A stretch of 64,000 bases of DNA from Clitopilus passeckerianus (Eukaryota > Basidiomycota > Agaricomycetes > Agaricales > Entolomataceae), in assembly GCA_944990035.1 (NCBI GenBank), contig CALYLX010000088.1, positions 151,139 to 215,138 of the forward strand. Reading direction: 5' to 3'. The translations under genes and the position numbers were made by a program. The first letter of the stretch is position 1. Each line of letters starts with the position of its first letter. The notes below the pieces were generated by a model. That model was not told the origin of the DNA, did no database searches, and saw only the letters and a list, made by a program, of their open reading frames with translations. Below, one piece after another: positions 33,438-45,100 of the stretch.

Positions 33438-36228
33438 ATGCTGAGGGCTGCCGCTTTCTCGAGGGTATGCGCTCGACGTGAAATTAGTCGATTCTACTCT
33501 GCTGCTGCCAGAAACAACGCTTTTGATGGTGAGCACCCGTTTGCAGGCGCTAGTTTCATTGGCTGACCGGGACGCGTTCAATTTAGTTTGTGTCATCGGT
33601 GGTGGACATGCGGGATGTGAGGCAGCTGCAGGAGCCGCAAGAACAGGCGCAAAAACATTGCTGCTGACGCAAAAACTCGAAACCGTTGGAGAAATGTCAT
33701 GCAACCCATCGATTGGCGGCGTCGGGAAAGGCACACTTGTGAGGGAGGTCGATGCTTTGGACGGGGTAATGGGTCGTGTTGCAGGTATGTTTCTTCATCT
33801 TTGTCCACCGAATACCAGACCTAAACATACTGTATCTCTCAGACAAAGCCGGCATTCAATTCCATGTCCTAAATAGATCGAAAGGTGCTGCAGTTTGGGT
33901 CAGTTGTCCTGACGCCTCGATAATTAGCATTAGCTGATCCAGTTGCAGGGCCCTAGAGCGCAAATGGACCGGAAGCTCTACAAGAAAAACATGCAGGACC
34001 TGCTGTTCAACTACAATAACTTGACCATCTGGGCCGGGAGTGTCTTCGACCTGGTCTTTGATCATTCAGACCCGACCTTAACGGACCGGTGGGGAAAGAT
34101 CAAAGGCGTCAAGCTAGGTGAGCACAATTTTTCCAACCTCAGGAAGCTCCCTCATCTTGGACTCATGTTCGTAGAATCTGGCGAAGTCATATCATGCAGC
34201 CAAGTGGTCATCTGTACAGGAACCTTCCTCTCTGGAGAAATCCACATCGGCATGAAGCGTTTCCCCGCAGGTAGACTCAACGATGCGCCGTCCCCTTCTG
34301 AAGGGCTTTCCGCCTCTCTTGCAGCGGCTGGGTTCAAGCTTGGAAGACTACAAACTGGAACGCCTGCCCGACTGGACGGGAAAACCATCAATTTCGAGGG
34401 CATGATCATCCAGGAAGGTGACAAGGTCCCAAGACCTTTCAGTTTCCTGCATAGCACAGTTCCCAATGCGGTATGTTACTAGCTTTTATGAGGCTAAGTC
34501 AGAGGTTGATAATGTGCAGGCTAACCAAGTGGCTTGCTATTTAACTGCAACAACGCCGGAGACACATCAGGTAGTCAAGGATAACATACACCTCAGTTGT
34601 CACATCCAGGAAACGAAGAAGGGTTTGTCTCCTTCTCTCCGCTTATAGCTTCGTATGTTGATGGCTCCCTTGACAGGTCCCCGGTACTGCCCCTCCTTGG
34701 AAGCTAAAATCCTTCGTTTTGGACACAAGGCAAAACACAACGTATGGCTGGAGCCCGAAGGTTATGACTCTGGTGCGACCTTTATCTCGCTGATGTTTCT
34801 CTATTTACTGATACCTGTCCAGACATAATCTACCCTAATGGCATATCCTGCTCTATACCCGAGGAAGTGCAAGAAGATATGATGCGCACGATACCAGGGC
34901 TAGAGAATGTCAAAATGGTTCGACCTGCGTATGGTGTCGAGTATGACCATGTAGATGCAAGAGAGCTTGGGCGTAGGTCCCCCGCGTGTACATCTTGTTC
35001 ATCACTGATTTTGGGATGATTTCAGCTACCCTCGAGACCAAACGCATCAGTGGCCTGTTCCTTGCCGGCCAAATCAACGGTACCACAGGCTACGAGGAAG
35101 CTGCTGCCCAGGGGGCTGTCGCAGGCATCAATGCTGGCCTAGCTGCGTTACAACGGCCACCCATGGTTTTAACCCGAGCAGATGGGTTTACTGGGGTTAT
35201 GGTTGACGATCTCATCATCAAGGGAGCTGAGGAACCCTGTAAATATTACTCTGACTATTGTGCACCGTGCATTGCTGACAACACCCTGTTCCAGATCGTA
35301 TGTTCACCTCGAGGTCGGAGTATAGGATGACTATACGTAGCGACAACGCTGACTTGAGGCTCACGGAGAAAGGTTTGCCGAGCTTCATTCCTGCCCGTAC
35401 GTTAATCTGATTGCACTCCCCGTTCTCTAGCCCGAGCGGCTGGTGTTGTTTCCGATGCACGCTGGCAGGTGTTCGAGAAGACAAGGAAGGAGATTGAGGA
35501 TACGACAGCGATGCTCAAAGATTTCAAGCTGAGCCCTCAGGTCAGTTTCCAGCACTCTTCCTAGTCGCATTAGCACCTAATAAACCTACTTTAGGCTTGG
35601 GAAAAATACGGTTTTGACATCCAACGAGATGGCATCTATAGGAGGTGCGTACGAACAACAAAGGCATTCTTTCGTGACGCTCATGGGTGGTTCTTAGCGC
35701 TTTTGACCTCCTTCGCTACCCTAACATTGATTGCTCCCACCTCAAAGATGCTGTCCCCGCGTTGAGGCATGTTGATGAACGTGTTCTCATCAGAGTTGAT
35801 ATCGACGGTTCGTACATCTGCTTTTGGCCACCTCGCTCTGACTAAAGCTTTATCTCATTGCCTAGGCCAATACTTTCCTCATCTGACGCGTCAAACCGCC
35901 GACCTACGAGTATTCATGGAGGACGAATCCCTGATCCTGGATCCCCAGATGGACTACCAGATGGTTGACGGACTGAGCTCGGAGGTCAAGGAGAGACTGG
36001 GCAAGGTTCGGCCTACCACGATTGTAAGTGACTTTTTCTTGTTGATTTTCCCAGATACTGAGAGTGTCACTTTAGGGCGCAGCCAAGCGCATGGAAGGCA
36101 TGACACCCTCGTCAATTGTGGTTTTGCTCAGGCATGCAAAGAGGACCTTTGGGAGATCTTCCGTGGGTCAGCCACTCAACGAAGCTCTTGATGACGTTTT
36201 ACAACCAGTCGGTGCTGCTGTGGCATAA
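33438..36228 (+). CDS. MTO1: MTO1 / MnmG (GidA): mitochondrial tRNA-U34 carboxymethylaminomethyl modification enzyme
   Basis: This FAD-dependent enzyme, with MSS1/MnmE, makes the 5-carboxymethylaminomethyl group on U34 of mitochondrial tRNAs. The first exon ([20 protein letters not shown]) is a mitochondrial presequence. The next intron join creates [20 protein letters not shown], the FAD Rossmann motif. [73 protein letters not shown] and [16 protein letters not shown] are the standard GidA signatures. After further introns come [20 protein letters not shown] (GidA second signature) and the helical C-terminal domain ending [36 protein letters not shown]. About a dozen short introns; intact. 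Length is about 680 residues, normal. Confidence 0.95.
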
Positions 36229-36596
36229 TGTTCTGTTGCGCTTGCGGGAGTGACGTTAGAGAGCCGTTTATTATGAATGGGGTCAGGGATTGGCCTCGCC
36301 ACCGCCGAAATCTGGGCGATCTGCTCTCTAACATTTTTGAATTTTGAGCGATAATTTACTTTTAGACGATATTAGACCTAATCTAGACTACATTGCATAA
36401 TGTTACACCCATCCTGCACCTGAAAACTGAATGCAATCCGAAAGAAAGCCTGCCCAATTGTATCCCCAAAAGGCAACAGCGTCACGTTTCCGAGAATGTT
36501 GCAAGCGCAATCGAGACGTGTCGTTTCTCGGTCTCCACACTCTCACCTCCGCTTTCCTCGCTGCCCGTAAAATTCTATAGGACGAACAGCCTAACC

Positions 36597-37079
36597 ATGT
36601 CTTCATTTGAGGCAACTATCAAGGAGTACTTTGAGGGTACTATCGTGAGTTATCTGATTTACCCCAGCTATCACAAATTACTGAACCTTTGGGAATGGTT
36701 GGGAACAGGATTTTATCGGGCAAAAGGACGTTGAGAAGTTGGCAAAAGTATTCTTGGTCATAGCTTCTGTGAGTCTCTGCGATACCGAATGGGAATTGAA
36801 CCGGACAAGATTGATCTCTATGACTTCTCTTGCAGGTCTTTTCTTTCGTGGTGGGCTTCGCATTGCAATCCATACAATACACCTTCTGGATATTTTCGGC
36901 CGCAACACTCGCCGTTGCCCTGGTGCGTGCTACTTTTGCATTCCTTTTGGCTGAGATTCGCTCATGCTATGGACGTGTACCAGATTACATTACCTCCGTG
37001 GCCAACATATAACAAGAACCCTGTCACTTGGCTGCCGAAACTTGAGAATGACGGGAAGGGGACCCAGAAACGCTCGTAG
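36597..37079 (+). CDS. SPC1: Signal peptidase complex subunit 1 (SPC12)
   Basis: A small non-catalytic subunit of the ER signal peptidase complex (SPC12 family). The four exons read MSSFEATIKEYFEGTI, DFIGQKDVEKLAKVFLVIAS, VFSFVVGFALQSIQYTFWIF, and ITLPPWPTYNKNPVTWLPKL. Two hydrophobic helices separated by a short turn, and the terminal PPWP.YN..PV.W motif, are diagnostic. Introns are 52-70 nt with GTGAGT or GTGCGT donors. About 100 residues, as in relatives. Confidence 0.93.
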
Positions 37080-37533
37080 CAAGCCCTGCAGTAATCAATG
37101 GGAGAGGCTCTGTTGATTTTGATACCCTGTCGACCAGAGCATTGTACGATAGGCAGCAACACGATCTACTCTTTTTTGGCTGCGCTAAGCTCATGGACTA
37201 AGCACCATCCTACATGTCTCAATAAGACCACGCAGCTACTCAAGTACCATTACTGCCCCTCCAGGTCAAGATTGTCAAGATTCAGGTCGTTTGCGCCCTC
37301 TGTTACAGGTTCACTTCCACAACTCGCGAACTCCCCACAAGGCCCGTGGTAATGCGTGTAAGTCAATCGTCCCGTGCTTGCATCCTGACAACCCGTTTAT
37401 CATTAACAACAGATAACAATGCTGTTCAATGGGCTTACATATTCGCAGTAAGGGCTGGGGTAATCACCCTCTCCGTACCTTCAAGGATCCAGAAGTGAAC
37501 TTGACATTCTGTGGCAGTTAAATGCTTCCAAAC
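37080..37533. other. Convergent intergenic region
   Basis: Tail-to-tail between SPC1 and the small secreted protein gene. No open frame with recognisable motif, no RNA gene seen. Confidence 0.5.
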
Positions 37534-37819
37534 TTACGCGCACTCCAAGACCTGCCTTCCATAACTATTCTTCTTATAATTTGAGGATGTGGCAGGGCTT
37601 CCCTCAATTTTGGTCGGTGGGCCCTCGTTGTAAGGATCGTCGACCGTTCCGGCCCCGTAGTTGGGGCAGCACAATTCCTTCAGGCGCTTGGTATGAGGCA
37701 CAGATGCGGAGCAACTTAACGAAGGCACATACCTTCTGCTCGCTAGGGGCCGCAGTGGCTACGAGCACAAGAGATGTCAAGATGGATACGAAGGTTATTT
37801 TGAGGATCATTGGGTTCAA
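37534..37819 (-). CDS. Small secreted protein candidate
   Basis: The N-terminus MNPMILKITFVSILTSLVLV ATAAPSEQK is a classical signal peptide with cleavage likely after ATA or APS. A 46-nt intron (GTATGT..AAG) joins EQK to RLKELCCPNYGAGTVDDPYN, followed by NEGPPTKIEGSP and a tail with one more Cys near the end (QVLECA). The mature product is only about 55 residues with three cysteines. Such proteins can be effectors, cell-wall-associated or hydrophobic-surface proteins; I do not recognise a family. A different reading without splicing gives a basic tail that looks less natural. Confidence 0.6.
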
Positions 37820-38740
37820 CTAATGAAGTTCAAGTCGAGACTGGCCTCGCATTAGGATCTTTCGCCCTGTATATATGGCCTACCAAGCAAGGATGCTGTC
37901 AAACTTTGAACCCTGTCTGCCGTCATAGCGCAACACGAGGCTCACTTGGGAGTTTAGTCTCATTGCTCCTGTCGCCTCTTCACCCGAACATGGTGTTAGA
38001 CTTCCCAGGCAATTGTTCTACTTGAGCATCTAGAACGGAGGGCAACTGATACCAGTCCAGCGCGTCAGCTTCATCGAAAGTGACGACCCTGGGATGCGCT
38101 TGGTGAGTTGCACCTGTTCACAACGATTCCTCCCTTTCAACTTTCTTTCCAGAATACATGCAATCTGTATTAGCTCCCATGGGTGTACCTATCGGTACCG
38201 ACGGAGACGACTAACACTCAACCTGAGTGCGGGAATAGGATTACAGAGGATGCGATACGCCCCACAGGTGAACAACGCCTCACCTCCCCTCACTGGGAGT
38301 AAATGCTTGCGTAAAGGACAGGCATACCTGTACGCGGGCGTATAAACATGAAGACCCTGCATTTGATTATGGGCTACCCCTACAAACTTCGCCGAATTAC
38401 ATATGTGTATTTTCTCGAGTTGCATCTGACCTCGAGGACGGATGCGTGCGTGTGCGCTGTGTGCAAGTGGTGTGCTCCATTGGAGGCTGCTAACACGTGC
38501 ACAAGGTTAGTACCACCGAGATCATATCCTGTCAACTCTACATATTGTATCAAGGGATCGTGGCGTGTCAGACGCCACGATTTAAACGCCTGGCTCCTAG
38601 GTCGCACCAATTTGAACTCACCTTTTCCTCTTTCCTGAGCGATTATCCCTGTTATTTACCCAACTCGAAGCTAAACTTCTAAACCTTTGGCTGGAAACTG
38701 AGACAAGATATATTAATTTCGTCATCCTGCTTAGTTCCGA
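37820..38740. other. Intergenic region with a perfect hairpin
   Basis: About 920 bp without a supported gene. It includes the inverted repeat listed at 38557-38581. Overlapping short frames at 38348-38682 have no motifs. Confidence 0.45.
38557..38581. repeat. Perfect 10-bp inverted repeat, 5-nt loop
   Basis: Arms atcgtggcgt (38557-38566) and acgccacgat (38572-38581) are exact reverse complements around the loop gtcag. It lies in non-coding sequence. It could form a hairpin in RNA or a cruciform, or be a palindromic factor-binding site. Confidence 0.75.
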
Positions 38741-39785
38741 ATGTGCTCGTCAGAAGGTTGTCAATCTCAGAAGGAGTGTCGATTTCATGCAGACAGAACA
38801 AGCGGTTCGTTGGAAACGACTCTTGCTTTGCTTGGTCAGGCCGCGACCCCGATTGGAGCTGCAGTCGATGGTGTTCTTTCGGTTGTTAAACAGCTACAGG
38901 TAGGGCATCTTACATGAGAAATGTAGTGAACACTCATTTCGGCGATTCAGGGAATGAGAAATGGAGCTGTTGGGTGGAACGACCTCTCAGCTCACTATGA
39001 GCAAATATCGGCAGCTATTGAACTATACTCGGAGCTTCCTGGGATGGAGGAGAAGCTAATTGAACCACTACAAACGTACGTCCCAAACCAATAGTATTCA
39101 CGGTCATCGAACTCAATACTTCTCCGACACAAAATAGACAGTTAGTTCGATTGAAGTCTGATCTCGAGTTAATCTCGAACAAGGGAGCAGATTTCCCATG
39201 TGCGCTGGATTCGGAAGCGCGAGCCCTCGACGATCCCTCAGCCACGAAGAAGTGTATCGGGCTGCACAGCGAATGGCTAGCCCGAATTCTTGCCCGGTCG
39301 ATGATCGTAAGTCGAAGAGCCTTCCAACCACCAAATGTGCCGCTTAACATCCCTTATACTTCGAATAGCCCGCTGTATCCTGTGCGAAAAGCCAAGAAGA
39401 GGAACAGATTCTCAGAGAAATAAACGAGAAGGCAGCGAAGGGCCGGCAGGAAGGTAGTTCAAGGCACTCTTTTACCGATAATAACTTCAGTGAGTGAATC
39501 TCGACCACCGACAAACGGTTTTTTCTAATCACTGTGGGTAGAGGATGTCCAGGAGATCATGGTACGAAACGCCATACATACAGACACGGGCCTCGTTATC
39601 GAAAGGAATGTTATTGGTTAGTATTCGTCCTTCATTTAGGATTGTGAACTCCCGCTGATTTGCATCATATAGAGAGATCGCATAAATTCTTTTCAGACAA
39701 TATTATTACTACAGGAGAGGATAGGATGACTATTGCATTCATAATAATTCTACTGAGCGTTTTGTGCCTTGGCAAAATGCCTTAG
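38741..39785 (+). CDS. Hypothetical protein with NLR/HeLo-like N-terminal helical region
   Basis: Six exons join in phase from MCSSEGCQSQKECRFHADRT (38741) through LETTLALLGQAATPIGAAVD, GVLSVVKQLQGMRNGAVGWN, DLSAHYEQISAAIELYSELP, QTQLVRLKSDLELISNKGAD, IPAVSCAKSQEEEQILREIN, to a terminal MTIAFIIILLSVLCLGK and stop at 39785. The phrase PIGAAV.GVLSVV..L...R....GWNDLSAH...I is typical of the helical N-terminal domain found before NACHT or kinase domains in basidiomycete NLR-like proteins, related in style to HeLo/MLKL four-helix bundles. Here no NACHT, kinase or repeat domain follows; instead there is a hydrophobic C-terminal segment. Function and even domain membership are inferred from pattern only. 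About 240 residues. Confidence 0.55.
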
Positions 39786-39959
39786 AATATTTATCAGACT
39801 ATCACACAAATATTATTTTTATCACCGATAATTACACACAGTGCACACACATTCAATTTTCGAACCGGAGAACACTTGTTTATTGGTATCACTTCTACAG
39901 AACCAATTATCCATTGGCTAGGACAATCTCACTCTTACGCACACCGAAGTATCCATACC
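39786..39959. other. AT-rich intergenic spacer
   Basis: The stretch from about 39690 to 39900 is markedly richer in A and T than its surroundings (aatatttatcag, aaatattatttttatc). It separates two hypothetical genes and probably holds the promoter of the second. Confidence 0.5.
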
Positions 39960-40806
39960 ATGAGAATAATGCCATCCCTCCGCGATCAGGGAGTCCACGA
40001 CCATCAGATGGCCGACGTACTCGATACCCTTTTCCAGAAGATCTTCGCTAAGAAAGCAGGAGATCTCGTCGGTATCGTGGCCGACATCGTCGAGCTCATT
40101 CGTGAAAACGGCGGTTACCTTTGCGGCGAGGCACTGGCCAACACGCTGGTGACCCTCGCTGAGGCGAATCCTTACAATCTTAGAGAGGTCACCTCCATTT
40201 TCGACCAAATCATCAGAGCTACCAACGACATCGATGTCGAAGACGACACTTATGGAAACCGAGCCTTCCCGTTTTTCTTCCGATTACACCTACATGAAAT
40301 GGTGAACGATCGACTTTACGAGTCAGAGACAGCTAAACCTTTCCGAACGCAAGTCGAACCTTCTAATACTGTCCTTACGGCGGCATTATTGGCGGGGTAT
40401 TGTTGGAAATATAAGTTCATCACCGTCAGCAACGTATGCACGGCCTTCACTGCAGAGGCACTTGCTGTCCCACGCTACAAGGAAGAGACTGGACGAGGAG
40501 AGGTTATGGGAATTGGTGCCTGCTTGCAGCTTGTTACCGTCGGTGCTGTGGTCAAATACGAGGTTTTAGGCCCCGAAGCCGATATTAGAAAGATGGAAGG
40601 CTATGTCAAAGGGCTACAGGATAGGAACGTAATCAAGGCCTCTAGGGGCGCCGAGTTACTTTCGGTAAGTACCAATCGTCGAATTTACACCATAACAATT
40701 ATTGATCGTCTACCTCAAGCGGACTCTTGAATTAGCAAAGATGGATTTCTCGGAGACTATTTCTTCATCGGAGGCGTGGAGTATCCTGTTTCCAAAGGCA
40801 TCTTAG
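39960..40806 (+). CDS. Hypothetical helical protein
   Basis: A long open exon (start taken at 39960, MRIMPSLRDQ; ATGs at 39876 and 40008 are also in frame) encodes MADVLDTLFQKIFAKKAGDL, GIVADIVELIRENGGYLCGE, ALANTLVTLAEANPYNLREV, FFFRLHLHEMVNDRLYE and GACLQLVTVGAVVKYEVLGP. A consensus donor GTAAGTACC at 40665 suggests splicing. Acceptor choice is ambiguous: after AAAG the last exon is MDFSETISSSEAWSILFPK ending at 40806; after TTAG it would run to 40909; unspliced it stops at 40730. Mostly alpha-helical, HEAT- or armadillo-like in feel. I do not recognise a family. Confidence 0.55.
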
Positions 40807-40909
40807 TGTACTATGCCACCATATTAGTAGACTCAGAACCAAGTCAGAACTTAACTCACAAGCAAGTCCCTTCGATTCCATTCCCGAGTGCTCTCCCTCT
40901 AGCGCTTAA

Positions 40910-42135
40910 TGTTAGAGAGTTTGAGATAAAGCGCCATTCATTCCACATATTGATACGGACACTAAGCTGCGCTTTTATACATCAGCAAATTTCTCTGGCA
41001 ATATTGGCCTCTACTTCACGAGGAGTCTTGGGCTAGTCACTCGTCCCAACAGGCTCTCAATATTCAATCCTCGAATTGGTGAAAGATTCACGAGAACCGA
41101 GGAAGCATGAATTTGTTCAGAGATTAGATGTAGCTTTCATGGCAATAAGGAAAGCTGCTGGCCCTTCTTCTCATCTTTCGCTGGCTCCATCTACTCCGCC
41201 TGCGATCACGATGGTGTCCAGAAGCCTTTGAGGAACCGTCTGGAAATCTGCGGGGAATGCCATTGCCCATCAATCATTGATGCATGTGTATGATGGCTTG
41301 ATCCGTATCTAGCGGAGGTGTATCATGTGTTCTGGGTGCCGACAGCAACTCTGCATTCCATTCTACCTATCGTGGTTCAGTCTAACGAGCTCACGATTTA
41401 CAGCACAGAAGTGAAGCTTGGGGCAAGTCTAGAGGGGTATGGGTTGGATAATTAATTCTATCAAACCGGTGGGCCTTTCTGGTTCTACGGGGTTCATGAT
41501 CATGATCAACTCGCCCTCTATTTGCAACCTCGATCATGGATTGCTACCAGGCCCTTATACATAGCTGGCCTGAGAGTTTGCAGAAGGCTTTTGAAGAAGC
41601 GGTGTGTGAGAGGAATTCATGGAGTTGCTCAGGGTGGTGAATTATCGGCAAAGCGTTGTTGGCTTCGATGCTGGGGTTCTCCCCCTCGATGAGGCATTTA
41701 TAAAATACCGTAGCAACGCAGACGACGGCGAGGACGATATGGACAGCGAGCAATGAAACATTATTTGAATGATCCCATCCATCGCGCGCCAGCAGCTTTT
41801 GGCTGGAATTGTTGGGCGGCTGTGTCTTGGGCCAGTTGTCCTTGTTTTCCCTCGTTTTGAATTTCACATCCACTTCACCGCCGCGCTTGAGCTCATCGTC
41901 CGCTGCAACGACCATCTCTCGCTCCCAACGGCGACTAGCAAGCCAATAGACTGCGGAGTTATTCGTAGCGGGGCTTACGGCGGCTTAGAAATCAAAAATA
42001 CCAACAACAAAGCCGCTGACGGACGTTGTTGGAGTTTTTTGTTGTTGGGTCCAATCATCATCAGCATCGTTGGCAGTGCACAGTCTGCAATTGCCAACGA
42101 CGAATAACACGCTCAACGTTGCCTAGGACCGGCGG
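40910..42135. other. Intergenic region upstream of the Kin1-like kinase
   Basis: About 1.2 kb. Antiparallel frames at 41544-41915 (-) and 41769-42107 (+) overlap and neither shows a domain, although the minus one has a hydrophobic stretch (LLAVHIVLAVVCVATVFYK). The last 135 bp contain the inverted repeat at 42001-42048. It most likely holds the kinase promoter and 5' UTR. Confidence 0.4.
42001..42048. repeat. Perfect 11-bp inverted repeat 5' of the kinase
   Basis: Arms ccaacaacaaa (42001-42011) and tttgttgttgg (42038-42048) are exact reverse complements separated by 26 nt that themselves contain another gttgttgg. It lies 88 bp before the kinase ATG, so it could be a 5'-UTR hairpin or paired binding sites. 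Confidence 0.65.
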
Positions 42136-45100
42136 ATGGCAGCTTACCCTACGCATCTCTCCCAACAAGCGCAGCAATTGAACCAAGTACCAGAAAACGG
42201 AGTCATCGCCGACCACCGTGCACTCGCCTTTGAAGCTTCAACTGAACAAGGTGGCCAGATCACACCCTCGCACGGTGGCATGATTGGAGGGCACGAGTTT
42301 GATCTCCCCATTCAACCGCCTTCTCCTACTACGACCACGACCACCACACCAGGCTACCAGAACTCGACCTACAACCCTCCACCGGTGGCGATTCCACGCT
42401 TACCAACTGGCAATTCTCATAAACCAAGACCAGTCTCAATGCCACCTCCAATGGCGGCCAATGCTCCGTTCACGCCTGTCAACCCTTCGGCTGCCACGTC
42501 CAATGCACCGTCGCAGAACACGTCGGTTTCGGAGACCAATAATAAGGAACACCATCGCGAGCGCTCGGAACGTCATGCCTCGCGCAGTGAACGAGGTTCT
42601 GAGTCCGGCTCCCGGCGTCATAGGGACGGCGGCACGAGCAAGTCGAGAAGTAACAGGATATTGGGAGACTATACCCTCAGCAAGACTCTGGGCGCTGGGA
42701 GTATGGGAAAAGTCAAGTTGGCGACACATAATGTTACTGGTGAAAAGGTTCGTTCATATTCGTTCATTTCTTCTTATTGCTCTTCTCTTTCATCCATGAG
42801 TCGTGGCTATGGTGCTAATGTGACTATACTTTGGTGTTCTAGTTGGCGGTCAAGATCCTTCCCCGCACACACCCGACTCCAGCGCCCACCAATGGGGTGA
42901 CGAGTGAAGCAATGGCGAAACAGAACCAAAAGGACCAGTCGAAGGAGATTAGGACACTAAGAGAAGCTGCATTGTCCATGCTCCTGCATCACCCATACAT
43001 TTGTGGGATGCGTGAGGTATGCCGCCCTACACCCTCCGCCGTGGTTACGATTGTCTAATTTCACGTCACTCAGCTTATCGTTCATCAACACCATTACTAC
43101 ATGGTGTTCGAGTACGTGGATGGTGGCCAGATGCTGGATTATATCATTGCCCATGGACGACTGCGGGAGAGAACAGCGAGGAAGTTTGCGAGACAAATCG
43201 GCAGTGCGCTTTTGTACCTTCATGGGAACAGCGTCGTGCATCGGGGTTCGTTTTCTGCGGTCTTTTGTCGCCGCCTATCCGTGTTGACTTACGGCTTTGA
43301 CAGACCTCAAAATCGAGAACATCCTCATCTCTCATAGTGGGAACATCAAACTCATCGACTTTGGCCTTTCAAACCTTTATACCCCCTCACCATCGACATT
43401 GCAAACATTTTGTGGTTCCTTGTACTTTGCTGCACCTGAACTGCTGAATGCAAGACCATATACTGGACCAGAAGTTGATGTCTGGAGTTTCGGCGTCGTC
43501 CTATACGTGTTGGTCTGCGGGAAGGTGCCTTTTGATGACGCATCCATGCCTGCCCTGCACGCCAAGATCAAGAGAGGACAGGTGGAGTACCCTGTCTGGC
43601 TATCGTCAGGTATATCCATTCGATATTCTAATTCACATATCCGGTATTGACACGTTCAATTTTCAGAATGCAAACACCTTCTCTCCCGAATGCTTGTCAC
43701 CGTCCCTGCCAACCGTGCAACTCTCCACGAAGTTCTCAACCATCCATGGATGACGAGAGGATTCAATGGTCCACCAAACCACTACCTCCTTCACCGTGAA
43801 CCTCTACGAGCGGAGGATATCGACCCCAAGGTCATCCATGGGATGAATGGATTCGAGTTCGGCTCCGAGGAGGAGATCAAGCGGCGGTTGCAAGCCGTCC
43901 TTGAAAGCGAACGCTACCTACGCGCAGTGGCTCACTGGGAACGTAAACGAGGCAGCAACCTTGGATTGAACGGCACCAGCACCAATGGTGGCGGAAGCAG
44001 TCGCTGGGGCGGCAAGAGCGACTCCAGCCTGGCTATCTCGTTTGACGGCTCAACGAAAGTGGACTCGTCATCGACGATGCACACTACGCCAAGCAAGAAG
44101 GCCAAGAGGTTTAGTGTTGGGTTCGACTATTATCGGAAGAAGTTGTTCTCGCCTGGATCCTCGAGTTCCTCGCATAACCCTTCGTCGCCTATGGGGACGT
44201 CACCACCTGGATCGAAGGATCACCTCGCACATCACTTTGGACATGACCATTTACATGGAGAGCCGGAAGACCCTACTGTTGGATTCCACCCCCTGATCTC
44301 GATGTACTACCTCGCGAGGGAGAAGATGGAGAGGGAACGCGTCTACGGGCCTGGAGGCGGTGGATTTGCCAGCTCCCAGATCGAGTTGGAGTCAAGCACA
44401 AGTCCAACGAGTCCTTACAACAACGGAGCATCTGCAGGAGAGAAAGATGATGCGGCTGTTCATTCTACGGTTGGCGGCAAAGGCGACAAGAAGGATCAGT
44501 ACCAAAGCTTGCAACCACCACCTGCGGCTGCATCTGCCGACCCGAGGAACAAACCCGACTATTCGATGCCCCTCCCTAAATTACCACCTCCCGAGACATC
44601 ACATTATTCCGGGATGGGATATGATAATGCTTTGGCTCCTGGTACTCCTACCCCCACGACACCTACGTTCAACTACCAAGCACCACCGGGACCGAAGCCT
44701 AGGATCAAGGATCCTGGACTTCCACCACCATCACCTTCTGCAGCTGCGGCTGCTACTCTTGGCGCTGTGGAAGGTCTTGCGCCTATCAAAGCACCCGCCG
44801 CCATTCCTCATAGGAGAAGTCACTCGATGAGCCAGAGGCCTCCTGGCGCAACTGGTACCGTGACGAGGGCCTGGGGAAGCATGTTTGGTGGAACGCCGAA
44901 CAGGATTGACGATCCTGCCTCTCCTGCTATCGCTGCTAGGGAACCACCGAAGACTGTGGGGCCGGAGGTCACTACATTCGCTGCTGCTGAGAAGGAGAAG
45001 GAGAAAGAGAAGCCTGAGCAGCAGGAGGATGAGGAGAAGGAGAATGATGTTGATGAGTTTGGTGGACAGGCTGCTCATGGTGGGGAGCATGGTGGTGGAC

